Positions 8,418 through 15,533 of a stretch of DNA of 64,000 bases are shown piece after piece. The notes under the pieces are model-generated. The model had not been told where the DNA came from, made no database searches, and saw nothing but the letters and a program-made list of their open reading frames with translations. The stretch covers positions 2,708,153 through 2,772,152 of the forward strand of contig NZ_OY759744.1 in assembly GCF_963662735.1 (NCBI RefSeq), given 5' to 3'. A program made the translations under genes and the position numbers. This DNA is from an uncultured Methanoregula sp. (GTDB lineage Archaea; Halobacteriota; Methanomicrobia; Methanomicrobiales; Methanospirillaceae). Position 1 is the first letter of the stretch. Every line of letters starts with the position of its first letter.

Positions 8418-10529
8418 TCAGATCAGCTGGATGATGCCGGATTTTGGCTCCATGGCTTCGCCGTGCCGGAGCAGCATGTCGATACCTTCCCTGACCTTAT
8501 CCCGCGCAAAGCCTTTGGAGCTTACCGCATCGATTACCTGGTCGATACCGGCACGCCGCCCTTCGCCCCCGATGTCGCGGATGGCATCCTTGATTACCCT
8601 CACGATATCGCGCTTCTCTTTGGAGATGCCGGTAACAACCTTGTCGATATCGAATGTGCCGGTCTTGGCATCGTACGCTATCTGGCGCAGGCACGCGTCA
8701 ACGATATGGATGACCCGTTCTGCATCGCTGTGGTCGATCGTATCCGAAAGCCGGATACGGGCACTGGCTTCCGCCAGCCGCACAAGTGCTTCGAGCTGAC
8801 GTGCAGTAACGGGAACGGGCTTGTTGGGCTCGGCAATTCCCCTGAGCTTGAGGTAGTAGTTCACGATGGCTTCCTTTGCCTCGGCAGAGAGCATCGGGAA
8901 ACACGAGCGCTTGGCATAGGCCACGTACTTACGGAACAAAGCCGGGTCGATATCTGGCATCACGGGTTTGAGCTGCTGGGCAATGTACTCGTCCGTAACC
9001 CCGGGGATCGGGGTCTTCTTGTGCTGGGCGATCAGCTCCCCGGTGCTGTGGGCCTTGAGGATGTGTTCGGCAATAGCAAGGTCCCGCTTCTGCTCCGGCT
9101 GGTCGGTCATGATAAAGATGAGATCGAACCGGGAGAGAAGCGACGGGGGCATGTTGATCTGGTCGGATATGTCCCCGAACATGTCGAACCTGCCGTATTT
9201 CGGGTTTGCCGCGCCGAGAAGCGCACACCGGGATTTGAGGGTTGCCGTGATCCCGGCCTTTGCCACGCTGATCGACTGCTGCTCCATGGCTTCGTGGAGG
9301 GCGGAGCGGTCTCCCTTCTCCATCTTGTCCATCTCGTCAACCGCCGCGACACCCATGTCAGCGAGGACGAGCGCCCCCGCTTCAAGCGTCCAGCGGCCTT
9401 CACCGAATTCATCCTTGACCGCAGTTGCCGTGAGACCCGCCGCAGTCGAAGACTGGCCGCTCGTGTAGATAGCCCTCGGGGAGAGCTTCACCACGTACCG
9501 GAGCAGCTGGCTCTTGGCTATACCCGGGTCCCCGATGAGCAGGACGTGGATATCGCCCCTGAGCCGGCTCCCGTCCGGCATCTCTTTTGAGATCCCGCCA
9601 AAAAGCTGCAGGGCGATCGCCTGCTTGACATCCTCTCCCCCGTAAATGGTCGGGGCGATCGAGTGCGTGATCATCCGGTAGATCATCGGGTCCTGGCTGA
9701 GACGCCGGATCTCGTCTTCGGCTTTCTCGTCAATCTCGACTTCCTCGAACTCCTTTTCTGCAACCTCGATGGAATTGCATTCAAGGAAGATATCGAAGAC
9801 CGTGCTCTTCTCGCCCTTGATCACCCGCTGCATGGACCGCAGGATACCGTTGATGATGATCCGGTCTCCCGGCGAAACCTTTCCCGAGAGGTCATCGGTA
9901 ACATCGACATCGAGGGTCTGGGGCTGTTCCCCGCCCCGCAGGCCTTCGGGAGATTCCTGGATCCTGAGTTTCTGGGAATCGACAAACTTCGACCGCTTGG
10001 GGATGAGTTCGATTTTTTTGAACGTACATCCGTCAGTGGCACACCCGTCCGGGTCGATAAATTTCCCGTATTTCTGTTCCTTCTTGGTGAAGTGCCCGGC
10101 AGGACAGCGGAAGACTGCCTCGACAATGCGGGGCCGGACTTCGGTCGTCTTCCGGAGGATCCCTTCTACGGAAACAAACGTGTTGATATCTTCCGACCGG
10201 ATATTGCGGATCGCGGTCTTTTTCGGGAGATTCGTGAACCGGATGTTGATGCCTTTGGGTTCATTGCCATCCTTTGTCCGGATAAGCTGGTTGGCCTTGA
10301 TCGCCTCCAGGACATCCTCGATAACCTTGCCGGGGTTTTCGAGGAGCTCATCAGCAAGACCGATACCCACTTTCCCGAACTTCTCGATATCCCGGTAATC
10401 GATATAGAGCGATCGCTTGTGGGGATATTCACGGGAGATCTCCCCCAGTTCCCGTTTATATTTCTGTTTGAGGAGCCGGCTCCAGTCCCCGGTCTTGTCA
10501 CTGTCATGGAGATCGGCTGTATTGTCCAT
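8418..10529 (-). CDS. mcm: Replicative DNA helicase MCM
   Basis: This is the minichromosome maintenance helicase, 703 residues, the motor of the archaeal replisome. The N-terminal domain carries a zinc site (C142, H146, C163, C168). The AAA+ core has Walker A GDPGIAKS at 333-340, Walker B ending in DE at 398-399 and the arginine finger in SRFD at 466-469. A winged-helix C-terminus follows. No intein interrupts it. The ATG has an almost perfect archaeal ribosome site, GGTGATCC, which lies in the gap after rfcS. Helicase and clamp loader are thus co-transcribed. Confidence 0.97.
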   Translation of the reverse strand: MDNTADLHDSDKTGDWSRLLKQKYKRELGEISREYPHKRSLYIDYRDIEKFGKVGIGLADELLENPGKVIEDVLEAIKANQLIRTKDGNEPKGINIRFTNLPKKTAIRNIRSEDINTFVSVEGILRKTTEVRPRIVEAVFRCPAGHFTKKEQKYGKFIDPDGCATDGCTFKKIELIPKRSKFVDSQKLRIQESPEGLRGGEQPQTLDVDVTDDLSGKVSPGDRIIINGILRSMQRVIKGEKSTVFDIFLECNSIEVAEKEFEEVEIDEKAEDEIRRLSQDPMIYRMITHSIAPTIYGGEDVKQAIALQLFGGISKEMPDGSRLRGDIHVLLIGDPGIAKSQLLRYVVKLSPRAIYTSGQSSTAAGLTATAVKDEFGEGRWTLEAGALVLADMGVAAVDEMDKMEKGDRSALHEAMEQQSISVAKAGITATLKSRCALLGAANPKYGRFDMFGDISDQINMPPSLLSRFDLIFIMTDQPEQKRDLAIAEHILKAHSTGELIAQHKKTPIPGVTDEYIAQQLKPVMPDIDPALFRKYVAYAKRSCFPMLSAEAKEAIVNYYLKLRGIAEPNKPVPVTARQLEALVRLAEASARIRLSDTIDHSDAERVIHIVDACLRQIAYDAKTGTFDIDKVVTGISKEKRDIVRVIKDAIRDIGGEGRRAGIDQVIDAVSSKGFARDKVREGIDMLLRHGEAMEPKSGIIQLI

Positions 10530-10538
10530 GGTCCTGGA

Positions 10539-11507
10539 TCACCGCAGCCTTTGGGCCGAGAGAACGAAACGCGCAATCAGGGCTTCCATCTGGATATCGC
10601 TGCTGGCCCCTTCCGATAAACGGAAGTCGGCCTCGCCGAGATGATCGATCAGCTGGACCTTGAGTCCACGGTCGAGATCTTTTTTTATGAGCGCACGATA
10701 GCACTGGTTGATCAGCTCGTTGGGGGCGATACCCCGCTCGTGGAGGAGCTGGGCAAGGAGCGACTCGGCAGCATCGAAATCACCGCTGAGGGAGAGCCCG
10801 ATAAGGTCGTCGATCTCGTCCGGGCGGGCGGTTGATGTGATAGCGTAGATCATCTTCTCGTCAATCGAGGGGCTGATGATCGCAGCCCCCTGGACGGCAT
10901 TGATCGCCTTGCGCATATCCCCCTGGGCAATGTAGACAATGGCATCCATAGCACCATTGGTAATAGTAAGCCCTTCGCGACCGGCGATTCGGCGCACTTC
11001 TTCTTTTACCGCGTCCGGCCCGAGCGGCTTGAACCGGTAGATCGCACACCGGCTCTGGATCGGGTCGATGATCTTCGAGGAGTAATTGCAGGAGAGGATG
11101 AACCGGCATATCTGGGCGTAACTCTCCATGGTCCTGCGCAGGGCTGCCTGGGCATCGGTCGTAAGGGCATCGGCCTCGTCAAGGAAGAGTATCTTGAAGG
11201 ACGCATCACCAAGCGGACGGGTCCGGGCGAAATCCTTGATCTGGTTGCGCACAACATCGATACCCCGCTCATCGGAGGCATTCATCTCGCGGAAGTTTGT
11301 CTGCCAGGTCTCCGGAAAAAATTCTTTTGCCAGCGTCACCGCTGCCGTGGTCTTCCCGACACCGGCATTTCCCGTAAAGAGGAGATGGGGAAGGTTCCCG
11401 CTCTTCACATAGGACGACAAACGTTCCACGATCTCGTCCTGCCCAACGATATCGGCAAGCCGGGACGGCCGGTATTTCTCGATCCAGATGGTGTGGCTTT
11501 CATCCAT
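10539..11507 (-). CDS. rfcS: Replication factor C small subunit
   Basis: This canonical clamp-loader subunit has 322 residues from ATG 11507. An in-frame GTG at 11519 is an alternative. It has IWIEKYRP at the N-terminus, Walker A GNAGVGKT at 46-53, LDEAD at 109-113 and SRC at 152-154. With the large subunit it opens PCNA and loads it at primer ends. It is the first gene of the twelve-gene minus-strand operon and lies divergent from the DUF3821 gene with about 62 nt between them, so the main promoter must sit in that gap. The Walker B box is intact, unlike in the paralogue near 2 kb. Confidence 0.96.
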   Translation of the reverse strand: MDESHTIWIEKYRPSRLADIVGQDEIVERLSSYVKSGNLPHLLFTGNAGVGKTTAAVTLAKEFFPETWQTNFREMNASDERGIDVVRNQIKDFARTRPLGDASFKILFLDEADALTTDAQAALRRTMESYAQICRFILSCNYSSKIIDPIQSRCAIYRFKPLGPDAVKEEVRRIAGREGLTITNGAMDAIVYIAQGDMRKAINAVQGAAIISPSIDEKMIYAITSTARPDEIDDLIGLSLSGDFDAAESLLAQLLHERGIAPNELINQCYRALIKKDLDRGLKVQLIDHLGEADFRLSEGASSDIQMEALIARFVLSAQRLR

Positions 11508-11569
11508 GGCTTTTCTCACTAACTGTATCCTGTCCTGTTACTTATTCCATTGGTGCACGGGATGATAGT

Positions 11570-12694
11570 ATGAACATTCACAAAGAAGCAAAAGACAAGA
11601 CGCTCTTCGTGATGGATGTCATAATGTTTATCACGTGGGCTTTGAAATTACTTTTCATGCAAATACCCTATATTTTAATCGGTTTTGTCGTGCTCTTCCT
11701 TATTGTTTCACCGGTCTCGGCAAGCCTGAATAAAATTTCTGCCGACTCGCCGGTGTTTATCGGGGAGACAAATGTTGACATCTCCGCGGGGCTGAACGGC
11801 TGCCACACGATAGCCTGGTGGAAACCGGGGGCCGATATCAACACAGCTGCCCCCGATAAAAGCATCCTGACCTATCCAATCAATACCCCCTCGACCCCGA
11901 TTTCTCATTTCAATATCAGCCGCGATCTTTTTGGCGGCGCTACCGGCACCTGGTACTGTGCTGATCTGAAACCATACTACCCTGCGTTTGAAGTGGAAGA
12001 ACCCTGGATCAACATATCGGTCTGGGACCTGGACCACAACGTGGATGTAACCGGCCAATCCGTTCCCTTTGGAACAAACATCACTTATAAGATCGATACC
12101 AACCTCTACAAGGTCCTCCTCTTAAAAAACCGCCCAAATGAAAATCCTGACGATTCCCCGTTCAGTGTCAGTCTGACCAATCCCGTGGGAAAAAATGTTC
12201 CCAATATCTACACGGCCAGTATCGGCAAGGCAAACGCCATCATCGTCCCCTTTGACAGCAAACCATTCATCAGGGAATCGACTTACACCTGGAGTGGCGG
12301 TGCAAACTGGGATCACCGGGCCAAAAACCTCCAGGGGGATACCGTTTATCCCGACGGGACATACTCCTTTGTAGTAACCCAGAATCTCAACCAGATGCAG
12401 GACAGTTACCCGGGAGGACTGGACGGGGTAACCACGAAAACCGCACTTGTAGCACTTCAAAAGGACGCATTTGTTCCCAGTGTTACGGAACAGGTGGCAA
12501 CGGTCGCAACACAATCAACTGCCATCCCGACATTATCGGCAACAGTCTCGGCACCGGCACCTTCCGGACAGGTAACTTCTCTCCCCACCTCGACTCCGGT
12601 TCCGAGAAAGACAACCTACCAGCCCCTGCCGGCATGGCTTGGGATCGCCGGCCTCCTCATCGCGGGTATCTTTATCATCAGGAAACGGGCCTGA
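11570..12694 (+). CDS. DUF3821-like secreted surface protein with C-terminal anchor
   Basis: The 374-residue protein has a hydrophobic signal region (about residues 30-51, ending SPVSA). Its extracellular domain opens with DSPVFIGETNVDIS, which resembles the DUF3821 domains of Methanomicrobiales surface proteins. A Thr/Pro-rich stalk runs near 320-345, with a single transmembrane helix and RKR at the C-terminus. It is probably displayed on the envelope and contains several NxT/S sequons that AglB could glycosylate. The start is uncertain: ATG 11570 gives a long leader before the signal peptide, and ATG 11657 would be more usual. The function is unknown. Confidence 0.7.
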   Translation: MNIHKEAKDKTLFVMDVIMFITWALKLLFMQIPYILIGFVVLFLIVSPVSASLNKISADSPVFIGETNVDISAGLNGCHTIAWWKPGADINTAAPDKSILTYPINTPSTPISHFNISRDLFGGATGTWYCADLKPYYPAFEVEEPWINISVWDLDHNVDVTGQSVPFGTNITYKIDTNLYKVLLLKNRPNENPDDSPFSVSLTNPVGKNVPNIYTASIGKANAIIVPFDSKPFIRESTYTWSGGANWDHRAKNLQGDTVYPDGTYSFVVTQNLNQMQDSYPGGLDGVTTKTALVALQKDAFVPSVTEQVATVATQSTAIPTLSATVSAPAPSGQVTSLPTSTPVPRKTTYQPLPAWLGIAGLLIAGIFIIRKRA

Positions 12695-12747
12695 TCCCAC
12701 CCCCGTTTTAATAGAAGCAATTCTTATAATGTAACCGGGAATATCTC

Positions 12748-13203
12748 ATGAAATCGAAGACCTATCTCATTGCCGGTTCGCTCATCGCGATCCTGGTTAT
12801 TGCCCTTGCACTCCTTGTCGTTTTACCCTCCCTGACAACGGATCCTGCTGCGAAATTCCAGCAGGCAGGAGCACTCTACACGAAAAGCGTGGATCTCGCA
12901 AATGAGGGAAAATACACAGAAGCCCTCAAAGCTGCCGATGATGCGCTGGCCCTCAATACTCCCCAGCTCATGCCCATCATCCAGTCAAACCGGGCCGGGA
13001 TTCTCGTTATGCTCGGGAAGAACGATGAAGCACTTACCGCTGCCGATGCTGCGCTCTCGTCGCACGAGAACCTGACCACCACATTCTCGATAGCATACTT
13101 CAACAAGGGCAATGCCCTCAAAAATCTCGGGCGGACCGATGAGGCAAAAGCGGCATATGCCAAAGCCCACGAGCTTGATCCAACGCTCGTCTCCCCCATC
13201 TGA
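12748..13203 (+). CDS. Membrane-anchored TPR protein
   Basis: The 151-residue protein has one N-terminal membrane helix (about 7-30) followed by three tetratricopeptide-like helix pairs, including SIAYFNKGNALKNLGRTDEA near the end. Such repeats bind other proteins, and the anchor would place this domain outside the membrane. It lies 53 nt after the DUF3821 gene on the same strand and may be expressed with it. No catalytic motif is visible. Confidence 0.8.
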   Translation: MKSKTYLIAGSLIAILVIALALLVVLPSLTTDPAAKFQQAGALYTKSVDLANEGKYTEALKAADDALALNTPQLMPIIQSNRAGILVMLGKNDEALTAADAALSSHENLTTTFSIAYFNKGNALKNLGRTDEAKAAYAKAHELDPTLVSPI

Positions 13204-13204
13204 T

Positions 13205-13221
13205 TCTTTTTCTTTTGTTTG
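13205..13221 (+). terminator. T-rich terminator after the TPR gene
   Basis: Directly after the TPR stop codon comes a pyrimidine run, ATTCTTTTTCTTTTGTTTG. T-tracts without a strong hairpin are the usual intrinsic termination signal in archaea. Confidence 0.5.
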
Positions 13222-13380
13222 TACCAGTGTTCATTAATCATTTGCCGGTCCCGGCATTCAGTGACCGCTTCTTATTTGCGGGACTCGTCGGCCCGTATAC
13301 TGCACGACAGGACTCCTGATGCGATCGATTTTTGGCCAGTTTTAAAAAAATGAAGAGAAACCCACCTGCTTATACCTACA

Positions 13381-13867
13381 GACCCCCCCTGCCCCCCACC
13401 CGCTTTAATCGGACGGGGGGGTGCACCCCCCTCCACAAAATCAGGTAGCGTCCCACAATTTTCGCACATCCGCCAGTCTCCGTACCGGCACGCACTGCCG
13501 TAACCCGCACTGAACGAGCCATCCCACATATGAGTAGCCCGGGTTTTTCCCGGGCCATGACACCCCCCAACCCCCCACCCGCTTTGATCAGGGAGGGGGG
13601 GCATACCCCCTGCTCAGAAAAAACGGGTGGGGGGGGACCCCCCCAGCCCCCCTCCTCAATGATGAGTAAGGCACCGGTTCCTCCACGCAAAACCCCGGCG
13701 CTTCGCGTGGAGTTTCTGACGGTGCATGGTTCATGGGGGGGTTAGCAGAAATGAGTTGGTTGCAGAACTTTCCGTACGCAATGGGGGGGTAGACCCCCTG
13801 GTCAATGTGGAAGAGGAGGGGGGTCACCCCCCACTCAGTCTGGTTGGGGTGGGGGGCAGGGGGGGTC
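13381..13867. repeat. Non-coding element with C/G-tract inverted ends
   Basis: The 807 bases from 13204 to 14010 hold no plausible gene. Within them lies a 487-bp block whose first 21 bases (13381-13401, tracts of 7, 6 and 3 C's) recur perfectly as their reverse complement at 13847-13867. The module CCCCCCACCCGCTTTRATC appears at 13392 and 13571, each followed by a G-run. Further G- and C-tracts lie near 13627-13652, 13735, 13783 and 13817. Perfect hairpins occur at 13537-13555 (GCCCGGG arms) and 13681-13712 (CTCCACGC arms). It could be a MITE-like or REP-like repeat and could form G-quadruplexes. I cannot tell from one copy. Confidence 0.6.
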
Positions 13868-14010
13868 ATCCCATGTTACCGAGCATGTTACCCGGGGCAT
13901 CTGAAACCGGATATTCACACCAGCGGGGACGCGAAGTACCTCAAAGCATTCACCGTTTCTGGTACTGACTATATCTTGAAGACTGCTGCCGGACATATTA
14001 TTACTGGATT

Positions 14011-14781
14011 ATGGAAGGGGCAGCTCGCGTATTTGCCGGGGAGTTTTGCAGGTCCACCCTCTCGGTTCCCGGGGAGGATGACGGGAATTCTGCGTTTGTC
14101 GTAACGCCCGGTGGGGCATACTGCCGGCTCATGGTTATAGCGGGAGCCCTTACGGAAGTGAACGAGAGCGGCGACTTTATCAGGGCCCGGGTTGCGGATC
14201 CTACCGGCGGCTTTGACCTGGTAACCGGGGGCAAAAGCCCCGAGATTGCGCAGATTCTCCAGAAAACGCAACTGCCGTTTTTCATTTCGGTCCTTGGCCG
14301 TGCCCAGATCTATCGCAGGAACGGAACAGTCAGCCTGTCGGTGCGCCCGGATCATGTGGCCGTGATCGATCGGGCAGCAAGGGACCAGTGGGTTCTCGGC
14401 ACTGCTTCCTCAACACTCCAGCGGCTGGAAGAAGCATTGCATGTGATGCGGGGATCATGTAATGATGAGCGGATACGCACCGCAATAAACCATTACCGGG
14501 TAACTGACAAAGACCTCGACGATCTGGCAGTGATGGTGGAGAGTGCGGTGCAGAGTGTGCGGCCCCCCGGAAGCGACGAAACGGAGAAAGCTGATGCAAG
14601 GGATCTTGTGCTCGGGATCCTCAGGGCATCAACCAGTCCCCGGGGTATAGCCGTCCAGGAGATCATCGATACGATCACCGGCAAAGGAATATCGCAGGAA
14701 ACCGTGCTTTCCACGATCGAGTCCCTGATCGTTGACGATGAATGCTACCAGCCGCAGAAGGGCTTCGTCAGACTGTTATGA
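14011..14781 (+). CDS. RPA-associated protein (RpaP, COG3390 type)
   Basis: This 256-residue OB-fold protein belongs to the archaeal RPA-associated group. It opens with ARVFAGEF, contains VADPTGGF (about 66-73) and SVRPDHV (about 110-116), and ends with a winged-helix-like domain. In haloarchaea such proteins are encoded in rpa-rpap-rpe operons and act with single-strand-binding protein RPA in DNA repair and replication. Here the RPA gene itself is not next to it, but the phosphoesterase Rpe follows with an ATGA overlap. The long non-coding element lies just upstream. Confidence 0.8.
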   Translation: MEGAARVFAGEFCRSTLSVPGEDDGNSAFVVTPGGAYCRLMVIAGALTEVNESGDFIRARVADPTGGFDLVTGGKSPEIAQILQKTQLPFFISVLGRAQIYRRNGTVSLSVRPDHVAVIDRAARDQWVLGTASSTLQRLEEALHVMRGSCNDERIRTAINHYRVTDKDLDDLAVMVESAVQSVRPPGSDETEKADARDLVLGILRASTSPRGIAVQEIIDTITGKGISQETVLSTIESLIVDDECYQPQKGFVRLL

Positions 14782-15533
14782 AGATCGAGTTCCTCCGGGA
14801 AGGCCCGGCACTGGTGATCGAACGGGAACTCCGCATGCTTGTTGTCGCGGACACGCATTTCGGGATCGAGGCCGACCTTGCAGCGCACGGCCTGCATTTC
14901 CGGAGCAGGAGCGCCGGCAGGCTCGAACGCCTGGAGAAAACCATTGACGAAGCACATGCCGACGAACTCATCCTTCTCGGGGACGTGAAACACAGTATCC
15001 CGACCCTGACAAGGCAGGAGTATGATGAACTGCCAAAAATTCTCGATACGCTCCGGAACCGCATCCCGCTCCGGGTCTTTCCGGGCAACCACGATATCGG
15101 TATCGAGCGGTTTCTCAGGAGCGGAGAACTCATGCCAAAAGAGGGTACCGTTCTTGACGGTGTGGGATACCTGCACGGGCACATGTACCCGGCACCGGGA
15201 CTTGGCGGGCGCCTGATCGTTGTCGGCCACCATCATCCACTCCTCTCGATCCGGGATGAAGTCGGCTGTGCACTCCAGGCCCCGGCATACATCCGGGCCG
15301 GTCTCGATTGCGGGCAGCTCGGGCTTGAAAAAGCCACAGAGCCAGTATCCCCGACCCGGGCCCTGTTCGTGCCTGCATTCAATGAAATTGCCGGTTATGA
15401 TATCCTCCAGATCGCGAAAAACCCGTTCTCACCCATCTCGCGGTGCATGGTCCAGGACGAGGCCGAGATCATCCTTGCCGACGGGACATACATCGGCTCC
15501 TTAAAATCAATCCAGCCCCATGAAGACGATTGA
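14778..15533 (+). CDS. RPA-operon metallophosphoesterase (Rpe, COG1407 type)
   Basis: This 251-residue calcineurin-like phosphoesterase shows all five metal blocks: DTH at 25-27, GD at 68-69, GNHD at 103-106, HGH at 133-135 and GHHH at 150-153. The family partner in haloarchaea is the rpe gene of RPA operons. It probably cleaves a phosphodiester in nucleic acid or a nucleotide, but the substrate is not established. The ATG at 14778 overlaps the stop of the upstream gene. The end overlaps the helicase gene by 14 nt, making a tightly coupled three-gene operon. Confidence 0.85.
   Translation: MKIEFLREGPALVIERELRMLVVADTHFGIEADLAAHGLHFRSRSAGRLERLEKTIDEAHADELILLGDVKHSIPTLTRQEYDELPKILDTLRNRIPLRVFPGNHDIGIERFLRSGELMPKEGTVLDGVGYLHGHMYPAPGLGGRLIVVGHHHPLLSIRDEVGCALQAPAYIRAGLDCGQLGLEKATEPVSPTRALFVPAFNEIAGYDILQIAKNPFSPISRCMVQDEAEIILADGTYIGSLKSIQPHEDD

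Noticed and set aside
8463..9590. 375-codon open frame on the plus strand
   Set aside because: It lies fully antisense to mcm, whose protein is recognised throughout. Its own translation has no known motif and arises from GC-rich codon bias.
9663..10619. 318-codon open frame on the plus strand
   Set aside because: It is antisense to mcm and the end of rfcS, with no supported start and no motif.
8418..11507. Intein in mcm or rfcS
   Set aside because: Both proteins have normal lengths and uninterrupted ATPase motifs.
13381..13867. CRISPR array
   Set aside because: The repeats are few, unequally spaced and of both orientations, and no cas genes are present in the window.
13376..13869. Several open frames across the C/G-tract element
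   Set aside because: Their products are runs of Pro and Gly produced by the tracts. The element reads as non-coding on both strands.
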